Assembly: GCF_003013715.1 (NCBI RefSeq)
Contig: NC_072812.1
Location: forward strand, 496,001 to 560,000
Length of the DNA stretch: 64,000 nucleotides
Direction of reading: 5' to 3'
Origin: Candidozyma auris
Lineage: Eukaryota; Ascomycota; Pichiomycetes; Serinales; Metschnikowiaceae
Shown: positions 1 to 9,375 of the stretch, piece after piece
Position numbering within the stretch: position 1 is the first letter of the stretch
Layout of the letters: the number at the start of each line of letters is the position of its first letter
The notes under the pieces: model-generated
The model's database searches: none
What the model was told of the DNA's origin: nothing
Seen by the model: the letters and a program-made list of their open reading frames with translations, nothing else
Program-made: the position numbers and the translations under genes

Positions 1-2216
1 GTCAAGAAGTTACCGGTAGACTTGGACATCTTGGCGTTATTCAACATCAAGTGACCGTTGGCTCTAACACCTCTTGGCCAGAACTTCTTTGGGAAGAGTG
101 CAGTGTGACAGTAGATGAAGAAAGTTAAGTGGTTTGGAATCAAGTCCTTACCACTAACTCTAGAGTCCAATGGGTAGAAGTACTCGAACTCTCTTCTGAG
201 GGCCTTTAACTGATTAGCAGGGATAGAGGTCTCGATATTCTCTCTTCTAGTGAAGATGAAGTCGAAAACCTCGTCAGTCATCTGCTCAGGCTTGATTGCA
301 AACTTACCGGGCTTTTCACCGTAGTAATCGGAATGCAAGAAACGAGCGATAGTATAGTAAGCCATGTAAACAGTAGAGTCTGACAAGGATTCGATCAATT
401 GGGAATGGTCCCATGGACACTTGGTACCCAAACCGTAAGTTCTAGTAAGAGCCCAGTTCTTCAACCAGTCCAACACACCCTCAAAGCCGTGTCTAGTTTC
501 CTTCGAGTAGGTTTCCATGTGCTCTAAGCACTCCAATGCCTGATTTTTCCAAGTCTCCTCACCATAGTCAATGTACCATTGATCTTCCAAGGACACGCAA
601 CATTCGTCACCAGATCTGGAAATAACCTGTCCTTCTGGTTCGTTGTAAACAAAAGCATCACCAGAAGCAATCAAGTCAGCTCTGACCTTGGGCTTAGCGT
701 TTTCAACCTTCTCACCAGCATACTTGCCGACGACCATGATACCGTTGTAGAAACCCTCCTTGTAAGCCAATTCCTTAGCCTTGGCCAATTGAACGGAGTC
801 TTTTGGAGACTGAATCTTCAACTCTTTGCACAAGTACTCAGCACACTTGTCACCATACTTCTCAGTCTTCACAATAGGAACAATCTCAGTGTTCACCCAA
901 TCCTTCTGGATTTTGTAGAACTCAGCCTTGTTCGCCAACTCTTTGGTGGTGATGTAATCATCCGGAGAATCAGAAGGAACACAAGTCACTACACCAGTAC
1001 CCTTATTGGGCAAAATAGTCTCCATGGGGAGGACATGAAGGTTTTTGAGTTGGGTCAATGGAGGAGAGATCTTGGAGCCAACAAGAGCAGCACCATTGAT
1101 GTGCAAGGTGGCTCTGTAGTCGCCTCTGGTAGGAGTTAATTTCTGAAACGACATGTTCTTGAAGGCTCTCTCTGTGGTGATATAGTATACACCCTCGCTC
1201 GCCTTGAAAATACCGTAGTTAATTTTTGGAGAAACGAAACAACAGGTTTGGCCATACATCGTCTCAGGTCTCAAAGTCGCGGCAACCAAATAGACTTTGT
1301 TTTTGGTGTAATCGAAGTTGTTTTCCTGGAAAACCTTCTTGGCCTCAGGCTGAAACTCATCTACGGGAATCTTGATACCCACGTATTCCTGAGGGTTGAC
1401 ACCTTCACCGCTCAGTCTGTCGTGGTCCAAGCATGCCTGGCCATCCTTCTCGGAGTAAATGGTGTATCTTTCACCAAACTTGATCTTGCCACAATCTTTC
1501 AATCTATTGATTTGCCAGCGGACAAAAGCATCGTAGTAAGGATTGGCAGGAGTGGTGACAAACGATCTTCTCCAGTCCACTCTACCACCAAAATTGTTCA
1601 CGTCTCTCTCCACAAGAGCAGGGAAATAATGGAGCCAGTGCTGAGGGTCTGCGAAAGCAGCAACTTCTTCTTTGGAAAGACCCAATTGCAACATAATTTC
1701 AAACTGATACTTACCTCTACCCTGCTTGGCAACAGCCTTAGACTTCTTCGCTTTGAACTTGGTTGGGTCTGCGTTCTGGCTGGCCTCCTTTGGAGCCTCC
1801 TCCTCTTCCTCTTCATCGTCGGCAGGAGCACCAGAGAAGTCAGCACCAAATTGCTCCACCTCTCTTTTAATCTTGTCGGCAGCAGCCTTGATGGGCATAC
1901 CAGTACAGTGGAAACCCAATGGGAAGAGAGCTCTCTTGCCAGTCATTCTCTCAAATCCAGTTGCAAATTCCACTTTTGACAATGTAAAACTGTGACCAGC
2001 GTGCAAAACACCGTTCATGTAGGGATAAGCCATGGTACAGTAGAATTTTGGGTATTTCTCTCTTAACTTGTCTGGATCATCTTCTGGGTCTTCGTCGATG
2101 GTTGGAGCATCGACTTCAAAGAACTTGTTATCATTCCAGTATTTCTGATATTTTTTCTCGATCTCGACAAGAGTGTCTCTCCTGTCAGTCTTCTCGAGTT
2201 TGATAGTTGCACTCAT
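1..2216 (-). CDS. CDC60: Cytoplasmic leucyl-tRNA synthetase, C-terminus beyond the window
   Basis: Class I aminoacyl-tRNA synthetase that charges tRNA-Leu in the cytosol. The reading frame is open from the ATG at 2216 to the window edge, giving 738 complete codons; the remaining C-terminal part lies outside. Seen: the HIGH-type motif HAGH at residues 72-75 after the conserved AYPYMNG block, an acidic then lysine-rich insert at about residues 125-165, an editing-domain region with LRPETMYGQT, and KMSKS at 729-733, ten residues before the edge. The start fits because the frame begins MSATIKLEKTDRRDTL, like other fungal cytosolic LeuRS proteins, in a short 184 bp gap after the PRP24 stop codon. 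Codon 268 (1413-1415) is CTG, at a site that is Gln in the S. cerevisiae protein as I recall it, which fits Ser decoding better than Leu. The identification is firm. Confidence 0.97.
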   Translation of the reverse strand, partial: MSATIKLEKTDRRDTLVEIEKKYQKYWNDNKFFEVDAPTIDEDPEDDPDKLREKYPKFYCTMAYPYMNGVLHAGHSFTLSKVEFATGFERMTGKRALFPLGFHCTGMPIKAAADKIKREVEQFGADFSGAPADDEEEEEEAPKEASQNADPTKFKAKKSKAVAKQGRGKYQFEIMLQLGLSKEEVAAFADPQHWLHYFPALVERDVNNFGGRVDWRRSFVTTPANPYYDAFVRWQINRLKDCGKIKFGERYTIYSEKDGQACLDHDRLSGEGVNPQEYVGIKIPVDEFQPEAKKVFQENNFDYTKNKVYLVAATLRPETMYGQTCCFVSPKINYGIFKASEGVYYITTERAFKNMSFQKLTPTRGDYRATLHINGAALVGSKISPPLTQLKNLHVLPMETILPNKGTGVVTCVPSDSPDDYITTKELANKAEFYKIQKDWVNTEIVPIVKTEKYGDKCAEYLCKELKIQSPKDSVQLAKAKELAYKEGFYNGIMVVGKYAGEKVENAKPKVRADLIASGDAFVYNEPEGQVISRSGDECCVSLEDQWYIDYGEETWKNQALECLEHMETYSKETRHGFEGVLDWLKNWALTRTYGLGTKCPWDHSQLIESLSDSTVYMAYYTIARFLHSDYYGEKPGKFAIKPEQMTDEVFDFIFTRRENIETSIPANQLKALRREFEYFYPLDSRVSGKDLIPNHLTFFIYCHTALFPKKFWPRGVRANGHLMLNNAKMSKSTGNFL

Positions 2217-2400
2217 GATAGTTGAAGATTGAGGAAAAGAATATCTGAAGCTCTATATCGCGCGGTGAAAAATTGACTAAAAATGCATACCATTCGCAAC
2301 ACTGGCTGCAAAAGCTCTTCCCGAAGAAATATAGTTCATAGCCGCACTAATGTATTCTCTAGAAAACAGCGGCGTGATTAGGGGCACTCACTTTATTGAG

Positions 2401-5115
2401 TTACATTCTCCTCCGTCTCATGAGTTGTGGTGGTGCCATCGAGGGCTTCTTCGAAGCAGTTCCTGATTCTTGTGTCAATGACTCATCAGGACCATACGCA
2501 GCTTTCAAGAAGTCTTCTTTGGAACCCACATGAAGAATCTCTTCCTCGAACAACGTTCCCTCAAGTAGCAATCGTGCTCGGCCTGCGTCAGCTTCTCTGG
2601 TGAACTCCACTAATGCTGCTCTTTTACTTGGTTTGAGTTGTACCTTCAGTGTTTCACCAACCTTATTGTTCATAAAATCTTGTAAGCGTGCCTTTGAAGT
2701 GGTCGAATTCAAATTGAATACCGCAATTGAGCGTTCCGTTCGAAATTCATGAGGCTTTGCTTCGCTCAAGACATGTTTAGTTTTGACCTTTGACACCTGA
2801 ATATGGCGCCCATCAAGGATGGTATCATTGGCCTTTAGAGCCTTTTTTACAGAATCTGCGTCGGAGAATGTGACAAACGCAAAGCCGCTATTCTTGTGGC
2901 CCTTACTCCGATTTTCATCCTTCACAGGAACCTTAACATCTACTACTTCACCCACTGCACTAAAGAAGTCCCTTAGTGCTTCTTCATTGGTGACCTCAAA
3001 ATTCATATTGCGAACGTAAACCTGGTGATGCACATTTGGACCACTGCGTTTGTGCTTGAGAGCAGGGTTGGAGATTTCAGCATGCAACGAGTAGCCCTCA
3101 ACTTCAAAGTTGTTGAGGATGCGTTGTGCAGCCTCGGCAGCACTTGTGTCAGGGAAGTCGATATAGCAAAACCTTCTCTCCTTTGCATCACTTTGTGCTG
3201 GGAAACGAACATCAAGAAAATGGAGGGTCTTTGAGTTCAATAACTTACGTAGATCAGATGCACCCCACTTTGGCGGAAAGTTCGTCAACCATAAAGTGTT
3301 TGCGAAGATGCGCTTTATAGTCACCGTTGAATCTAGCAAGACTTTGTGGTTTTTGGCTAGAGCCCTCAAGACATCCTGTTCGGAAGCGAGCTCTACAAAG
3401 GCGTAGTGATTCCCATGATCCAGGTAAATATCGATGGAGTTCGGATGGCAGAACTCACTGAGGAAGTCGGTGATGGCCTCTAAATTCACTGATGGACTAA
3501 GGTTTTCAATCTTCACTCTGAACATCTCGCGAGACCGCTTCAATTCCTCTCTCTCTAATTCTGTCAGGCTTGCCTTGAGCAACTTCTTGACTGGATGTGC
3601 ACTGGAAGCGTCACTGGGTTTCAATGTTTGTTCCACTATAACTTCATCCGTTTCATTACTCCTATCAGAGTCAAGTGCATGTTTTCGTGGGGTTATGATC
3701 TTGTAGTCCTCTTGAAGCTCCAATAGGTGTTCTAATCCTTCCACCTCGCCACGCGTTGCCTGATACATCACGGCGTAATCAATGACCATTTTTGGATCAT
3801 CAAGCTGCTTTAGATCCTTTGATAGCATTTTGAGCATTTTATTTGCATACTTGGACGGACCATACAAAGATAGAAGGTGAAAGCACATCACCCAAACCTT
3901 CGAAGAATGGGGCCATGTATCGAATGCAACACTAGCGAGTTGTATAAAAAGTTCAAAAAATCCACTAGCGCCCGATGATGCTCTGGCCGCCAAAGACATC
4001 GCAAACATAGCTAGGTCAACGTTCCCGTTCTTAAGACCGATGGAGCCAACTAAAGACAAATCATCGAAAAAAGCATTTGCCAAGTTATCTTGGAATTTGC
4101 CATACTTCTTTAGGTCCGCATATAGCAATTGCGTGGCGGCCCATCCCCAAGTCGAGTCAGTAGAACTGATGTCTTTCATCTGATTTAGGAGCTCTCTGCG
4201 TAAAGAAAAGAAATTTTCAATTGACGTATCAGACCTCAACCAATGAGCTATTACACGTGTTGTTGTTGGATATGCCTTTATCATCCTAGTTAGTAATGGC
4301 ACCACACGAGCCAGCTCGTTTTCCTCGATGATTTTTAAGGTAGTAAGCCAAACCTTTAGCCAGCGCTTATCCGAGATCATATGAGACTCAAGTACTGATC
4401 GAAAAAGAATCTCCTCAATTGCTGCGAGAAACTCGCCTGTTCGTTCATGCTTGGCACAAGACAATATATAGTCGATCCAAACCTGAGGATTTTGTGGATC
4501 ATTAGCCACTTTCATTTCGTGAGAAAGAAAGAATTTATCTCTTGCTCCAGCTTTCAGTTTGAGTTGGCTTGCCTCTTTCATTCTCGCCGTATAATCAAGG
4601 GGACAATGTGCCGACACGAACAGGGAGTACTCCTGGTAAGTCTCCTCTAGTCCTTTGTGAGGAGTAGAGATCATCTTCACAAAGATTGCTTGTTGCTTAT
4701 CCACCTCTCCAGTGGCCGTGTAGTAGCAAGAAATCTTTTGAAAAATCTCCTTTCCTCTTTTGTAGTTGCTGCGACATGAAGCAAATGCTTGTAGTAAGTC
4801 ATGCTCGTTGGGTTCCTTGCCTTCGAGATAGTTCAACCAGGTTTCAACCGTTGGGAATTCTTCCTTTTGGTACATAAGTAGACATTGATACTCTCTCAGA
4901 TCCTTCGAAGGGCATGCTCTTTTCCAATTGGCGACATCTTCTTCGTTCAAATGCGCCACTGCCATCTTTCTACTAAGTAGCTGTATGACAGGATAATTGG
5001 GGATAGCCATCACTTTGTGTTCGAGCTTTTCATATTCGCTATAGCAAAAAGACGAGGCCAGCACTTGCCTATCAAATTCGGCAAATGCGTCATCGACATC
5101 AACCGATTCAACCAT
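2401..5115 (-). CDS. PRP24: U4/U6 snRNA-annealing factor Prp24, long SART3-like form with HAT repeats
   Basis: Nuclear splicing factor that re-anneals U4 and U6 snRNAs after each round of splicing. The 904-residue protein has two parts. Residues about 60-480 are helical, with HAT-type repeats (pairs such as VWIDYILSC and VWLTTLKII). Four RRM-like domains follow at about 532-603, 606-685, 700-780 and 795-865; the third carries the clearest RNP motifs (VYVRNMNF and GFAFVTF). The tail ends in an Arg-rich MRRRRM. S. cerevisiae Prp24 is about half this length and lacks the HAT part, whereas S. pombe Prp24 and human SART3 have it, so this looks like the ancestral layout. The longest frame begins at a TTG at 5133; I place the start at the first ATG, 5115. 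It is divergent from TMA23, with 109 bp between the two start codons. Confidence 0.9.
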   Translation of the reverse strand: MVESVDVDDAFAEFDRQVLASSFCYSEYEKLEHKVMAIPNYPVIQLLSRKMAVAHLNEEDVANWKRACPSKDLREYQCLLMYQKEEFPTVETWLNYLEGKEPNEHDLLQAFASCRSNYKRGKEIFQKISCYYTATGEVDKQQAIFVKMISTPHKGLEETYQEYSLFVSAHCPLDYTARMKEASQLKLKAGARDKFFLSHEMKVANDPQNPQVWIDYILSCAKHERTGEFLAAIEEILFRSVLESHMISDKRWLKVWLTTLKIIEENELARVVPLLTRMIKAYPTTTRVIAHWLRSDTSIENFFSLRRELLNQMKDISSTDSTWGWAATQLLYADLKKYGKFQDNLANAFFDDLSLVGSIGLKNGNVDLAMFAMSLAARASSGASGFFELFIQLASVAFDTWPHSSKVWVMCFHLLSLYGPSKYANKMLKMLSKDLKQLDDPKMVIDYAVMYQATRGEVEGLEHLLELQEDYKIITPRKHALDSDRSNETDEVIVEQTLKPSDASSAHPVKKLLKASLTELEREELKRSREMFRVKIENLSPSVNLEAITDFLSEFCHPNSIDIYLDHGNHYAFVELASEQDVLRALAKNHKVLLDSTVTIKRIFANTLWLTNFPPKWGASDLRKLLNSKTLHFLDVRFPAQSDAKERRFCYIDFPDTSAAEAAQRILNNFEVEGYSLHAEISNPALKHKRSGPNVHHQVYVRNMNFEVTNEEALRDFFSAVGEVVDVKVPVKDENRSKGHKNSGFAFVTFSDADSVKKALKANDTILDGRHIQVSKVKTKHVLSEAKPHEFRTERSIAVFNLNSTTSKARLQDFMNNKVGETLKVQLKPSKRAALVEFTREADAGRARLLLEGTLFEEEILHVGSKEDFLKAAYGPDESLTQESGTASKKPSMAPPQLMRRRRM

Positions 5116-5179
5116 TGTAAAGCGGTTTCTCAAGAATCAACACTGGGCTGCGCGATGTACGCATATGTACCTGCAAAAC

Positions 5180-5189
5180 GAGATGAGAT
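5180..5189 (+). promoter_or_regulatory. PAC-like element in the shared PRP24/TMA23 promoter
   Basis: The 109 bp between the divergent PRP24 and TMA23 start codons holds GAGATGAGAT, one base off the PAC consensus GCGATGAGAT used by ribosome-biogenesis genes. It lies 36 bp before the TMA23 ATG, which is close for an activator site. A second partial core, GCGATG, lies further upstream. Function is inferred from gene class and motif similarity only. Confidence 0.35.
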
Positions 5190-5224
5190 AGTTTCCAACC
5201 ACGTCTTCCACCAAGTCATAGAGA

Positions 5225-5938
5225 ATGGATGCTAGGCTATACTTGAAGAGCTACGGGTGGAAAGATGGCCAGGCGCTTAAACATGGTGGCATTAAAAAGC
5301 CGATTTTGGTGAAGCATAAGAAAGACAAGAAAGGACTTGGGTCTGATGGAAAAGACACTGATGTATGGTGGGAGCGTCTATTCGACGGCCAGTTGAAAAG
5401 CCTAGACGTAAGTAATGGCACTTCTGGTGTGGTTTTTGAGACAAATTCTGAGCTGGCAGCACTTCATCTTCGAAGATCAATGTCTCCCTTGTACAAGATG
5501 TTTGTGAAGGGAGAAGGACTTGCAGGTACCGTGGGAAGCACTGAAAATGCTCATGTGAAAACCAAGATAGATAATAAAGCTGCTCTTGAGGCAACCGAGA
5601 AGATGCTACTGCAAAGTAAGGATGTGAAGGAGTGTAAGGAGGAAAAGAGCAAAAAAAAAGGAAAGAGCGATAAGAAGGACAGAAAGGAGAAGAAGGAGAA
5701 AAACAGTAGGAAAGAGAGAAAAGAGAAGAAAAAGAAGACTAAGGATGGATTAGAAAAGGAAGGGAAATTGAAGAATAGTAAAGACGAGACCCGACTTGAG
5801 TCCTCCGAGCTGAAGATTAAAGACGAGAAGAAGAGCCGATCCAAGGAAAAGAAAAAGTCAGACAAGCTGAACTCCAAGAAGCGGCTGAGTGATGATAATA
5901 AGGACAGCGGAAAGGTCCTCAAAAGCAAAAAGTTGTAA
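5225..5938 (+). CDS. TMA23: Nucleolar ribosome-biogenesis protein Tma23
   Basis: Nucleolar protein linked to 40S ribosome biogenesis in S. cerevisiae. The first 60 residues match the family closely: a G-patch-like stretch (YLKSYGWKDGQALKHGGIKK, then ILVKHKKDKKGLG) followed by WWERLFDGQLKSLDVS. From about residue 125 to the end at 237 the protein is almost entirely Lys, Glu, Asp and Ser, the usual low-complexity tail of nucleolar proteins. The ATG at 5225 is the first in frame and begins MDARLYLKSYGW, as expected. The lysine-rich tail creates a long antisense open frame, which is an artefact. Confidence 0.9.
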   Translation: MDARLYLKSYGWKDGQALKHGGIKKPILVKHKKDKKGLGSDGKDTDVWWERLFDGQLKSLDVSNGTSGVVFETNSELAALHLRRSMSPLYKMFVKGEGLAGTVGSTENAHVKTKIDNKAALEATEKMLLQSKDVKECKEEKSKKKGKSDKKDRKEKKEKNSRKERKEKKKKTKDGLEKEGKLKNSKDETRLESSELKIKDEKKSRSKEKKKSDKLNSKKRLSDDNKDSGKVLKSKKL

Positions 5939-6116
5939 TTTTTGTTTTGTTTTCTCATTCAAGTTAGCATGTATAATAGACAGAAGCCGTGTAACATAGT
6001 ACAGTCTGAGTACACGATAGGAGCGCGATATTCATACATCACAAGAGAGTTACCGAGGAGACTCCTTAGCGGCTAGGGTTCAAGACATCAATATCATTGA
6101 GGCACATGACACCTCA

Positions 6117-9100
6117 ATGGCTTTTCTTGAAATTGCTGAGATTCAAGTCAGCATTTCCTGTGTCCTTTATGCTGGAGCGTTAATTGGATTACTTTGTTGG
6201 GCTTCTTGGTGGAGGATTCTCCTTACTCTACTTCTCCTCTCAGCATTGGGATCCTTATTGTTCTACAAGGCTGCGAGATACTTAATCACTGCAAAACTGA
6301 TACATCCAGATGAAATAAGATCTGCGCATACGAAGTTTACATTTTTGGAACAAGAGAGGTGGGTCCATGAGAATGAGCGGCTACATACCGTTAGAGAAAG
6401 CATAAACATATGTCAGTCCAAATCCATTAACGGACTACTTGATGAATTGGTGGATCTTATACTCTCTGTATTCATAGACTCCTGGTACCTGAGTCTATCG
6501 ACGGACAGAGCTTTTCAAAACAGTTTGAAACGAGAGCTAGTTCAGATCCTCGGGTGTGTCAAAACTCGAATACAAAAAGCAGACATACCTTCCATCCTCG
6601 TGTTGAAGGTCTTGCCGATACTCAACACACATTTCAAGCAATTTGCTCAAAACATCCCACATGACAACAAATCCTACTCATATGAGAGTCAAGTAAAATT
6701 TGTCAGGTCGTTAGGTAAGAATGTGCATGAGGATATTTCTATTGTGCATAGCAAAGCCGACAGAGTCAGAGAGAACGCATTTTTCAGAAGGTTGGCTGGA
6801 AAAGCTCTTTCGAGCGTGTTATCTGAAGAAGAGGTCGAGAGTACCATAGTAACTTCGATTTTGAGAGAGGTTCTCGGCTCTTCAATTCTCGGCAACTTAA
6901 TTGAAATGCTAGCAGAAGGTGACTTTTTGAATCAAATGTTGATCAAGTTCATGGGGGACAGTCTACAACGAAGGAGTCAGGTAAAGCGTCTTAGAGAGGC
7001 CCTAGAAAAACACACTAAACGACCTGACGCGCAACTCTCGGGCTCTCCGGCCGTGGTGGCTCCTCCAAGCTTGAAAGGCAAGCTCACGAAATCCGATTAT
7101 CTGGCGGCCTTACAGTTCATCGAAGTCGCATCTGGGGAAGACTTACGATCCCTACTTCATGAAGTGAATACGAAGATGTCGCTGATATCCAATGCTCTGG
7201 ATCCTGAGGAAGCCACGCTAATTGCTGCTATATCTCATAAAGTCAAGTCAAAACTCAAAAAGTTAGGAGATAGTTCTACGTTGCATGATATTTTGAGTCA
7301 TTCTCATTCTCGCGAGGAATTTTTCGACTACCTTGACCATGTTGGAGCTGGAAAACTCATCGAACTCTACGTGTCCATAAATGACCTCAAGACTCCGTTG
7401 GTGACAGCTGATTCCGATGATTATCATTCATTAGAGTTCGCTGATGAAGAGTCAATAAAGTCAATTTATGACAAGTTCCTCGAAAATGAAGAGTTACTGC
7501 TTGATAACATTGATTTAGCCGCTATAAAGAGCTATTTAAAAGATTTGTCCGGGCTTAACGATGCAAAGCGTTCCTTGTTTAATATACAGCAGAAGGTTTT
7601 TGATATATTACTATTTGATTATCTACCGCGTTATTTGCCCTCGAAGTCACCCCAGGTGCACCACTCTGAGATGATAACTGGCGGCGCCTCTGCAGATACT
7701 CTGCTAGTGCAGTATGATGTGTCCAGTGTCGATCATGAATCGTTGGAGAGACCAATTAGTCCGGCCGTGTACGAAGCTGTTCAAGAATCTTTAGAGCAGA
7801 TTCTCAATTCAAAGGGTCAAAAGGCTGCTAATCTTGCAGTTTCAAGAAGCCAGACGTCATCTAATCTAGGAAGTTTGTCATCAAGTGGTCATCCATCCAT
7901 CATGGCGGGCCTTACCAGCTCTAATCTGAAGCGCAATTGGCCAAATGATGATCCTGATGGCGCTTACTTGCATGAATTGCTAACAGACACCACATCTGAC
8001 AATGAATCAATAATTTCAAATGAGACTCAATCTGATTCAGATAACTCCAGACTCAGCAGTTCCGAAATTCTTATGGCAGCGCCAGGTGACCTTAGCATTT
8101 CCGAGAAACTTCGAACTATTGACAAGGAGATTAACAGCTTGAGGGAGCAAGTAAACATCACGTTTCCGCTTTTGAGAAAGGCGGAGTTGACGAACAACGT
8201 TTCCGAGTTGAACATCCTTAAAAGATTGCAACAGGGCTTAGAACGGGAGATTGCTTCCAAGGAGCTTCAAAGACAACATTGGATCATTCAAGAGAATGAA
8301 AATAGTCTTTTTGGAAAATCTAAGATTCGAATCCCGTCGTATATGTCAGAGACGAAGAACCGCTCGGAATATATTATCTACATTATAGAGGTTCAGAAAT
8401 TCTCTCATGATGACCCTAGCGAAATTGTTGCTGGATGGGTTGTTGCGAGACGGTTTAGTCAGTTTTATCAACTCCATGAGTACTTAAAGAGAAAATCACC
8501 GAAGGTTTCGTCCATCAAGTTCCCGAAAAAGTCTGTGCTTAATTTTCAAAAGAAACAACTTTTGGAGATTAGAAGACAAGCCCTCGAAAAGTATCTACAA
8601 GAAATTCTCAACATACCTGAAGTCTGCTCAGATCCCATCCTTAGGTCTTTTCTCTCATCCGAGAACTTCCTGTTTGGCTCAATAAGGCAGCCCAAGCGAC
8701 AAATTGACGATCTTTTTGGAGGACTAGCAGTTCGATTTCAGAATCCATTGTCTACACCGGAGCAAGTATCCTCTGATCGTCCTAATGAAAACTTGATCGA
8801 GAGCATAAAGGAGATGCAAAAAGAATTGAAGCAATTTGATGATTCTCAACTTCAAAGTTCCGGCAAAGTTCCTTTTGTGAAACCAATCTCTGACTTGTTA
8901 ATTGATCTATTTGACATTGGTTCATCGAAGAGTTGGATAAGAGGAAGAGCTCTTCTCATTTTATTGCAACAGGTTCTCGGGTCTGCTGTCGAAAAAAAGG
9001 TTCCCGTCATAATCAAGACATACATGAATGATCTGGTACTTGTCCTGAACTGTATCAGGTCATTAAAAGAGACCATGTTTCCGGAGGGCAAGTTTAGAGA

Positions 9101-9335
9101 ACCTCCGCCTGTGAGAAATGATATTCAGCGCAATAAAACTAGAGAGGAAGCGAGAGCAATATTCGAAATCTATTTGGAGGAAACTTGTGGTAAACTTTTT
9201 GGCTCCACTAACACGAGAGCGCGTTCAAGGGTTATTTTCGAACTTTTCCAAAATGACATATTGAACAAACTGCTACTATTTCAGGTCATCGAAGTTTTGG
9301 TTGCGGAACTATTCCCGAATGAAAAACAACTGTAA
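6117..9335 (+). CDS. MDM1: Mdm1, PXA-PX-nexin C inter-organelle tether (SNX13/14 family)
   Basis: ER-anchored sorting-nexin-like protein that tethers the ER to the vacuole in S. cerevisiae and affects organelle inheritance and lipid metabolism. The 1072 residues are close to the S. cerevisiae length (about 1127). Seen in order: two N-terminal hydrophobic segments (about 14-56) as the ER anchor; a PXA-type helical region (about 80-280); a central region that may correspond to the RGS-like domain (about 325-430); a Ser/Asn-rich linker; a PX domain at about 735-855 with the basic RRFSQFYQLHEYL and PKKSVLNF segments; and a nexin C-terminal domain at about 925-1055. It converges on RRP5 with 40 bp between stop codons. 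The call rests on domain order and length. Confidence 0.92.
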   Translation: MAFLEIAEIQVSISCVLYAGALIGLLCWASWWRILLTLLLLSALGSLLFYKAARYLITAKLIHPDEIRSAHTKFTFLEQERWVHENERLHTVRESINICQSKSINGLLDELVDLILSVFIDSWYLSLSTDRAFQNSLKRELVQILGCVKTRIQKADIPSILVLKVLPILNTHFKQFAQNIPHDNKSYSYESQVKFVRSLGKNVHEDISIVHSKADRVRENAFFRRLAGKALSSVLSEEEVESTIVTSILREVLGSSILGNLIEMLAEGDFLNQMLIKFMGDSLQRRSQVKRLREALEKHTKRPDAQLSGSPAVVAPPSLKGKLTKSDYLAALQFIEVASGEDLRSLLHEVNTKMSLISNALDPEEATLIAAISHKVKSKLKKLGDSSTLHDILSHSHSREEFFDYLDHVGAGKLIELYVSINDLKTPLVTADSDDYHSLEFADEESIKSIYDKFLENEELLLDNIDLAAIKSYLKDLSGLNDAKRSLFNIQQKVFDILLFDYLPRYLPSKSPQVHHSEMITGGASADTLLVQYDVSSVDHESLERPISPAVYEAVQESLEQILNSKGQKAANLAVSRSQTSSNLGSLSSSGHPSIMAGLTSSNLKRNWPNDDPDGAYLHELLTDTTSDNESIISNETQSDSDNSRLSSSEILMAAPGDLSISEKLRTIDKEINSLREQVNITFPLLRKAELTNNVSELNILKRLQQGLEREIASKELQRQHWIIQENENSLFGKSKIRIPSYMSETKNRSEYIIYIIEVQKFSHDDPSEIVAGWVVARRFSQFYQLHEYLKRKSPKVSSIKFPKKSVLNFQKKQLLEIRRQALEKYLQEILNIPEVCSDPILRSFLSSENFLFGSIRQPKRQIDDLFGGLAVRFQNPLSTPEQVSSDRPNENLIESIKEMQKELKQFDDSQLQSSGKVPFVKPISDLLIDLFDIGSSKSWIRGRALLILLQQVLGSAVEKKVPVIIKTYMNDLVLVLNCIRSLKETMFPEGKFREPPPVRNDIQRNKTREEARAIFEIYLEETCGKLFGSTNTRARSRVIFELFQNDILNKLLLFQVIEVLVAELFPNEKQL

Positions 9336-9375
9336 CGAATTATGCAAATTGAATCTAAATATTTATGTACTGCTT

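Noticed and set aside
5551..5958. 135-codon Ser/Phe/Leu-rich frame antisense to TMA23
   Set aside because: It is the reverse of the Lys/Glu-rich TMA23 tail, a typical artefact of purine-rich coding DNA.
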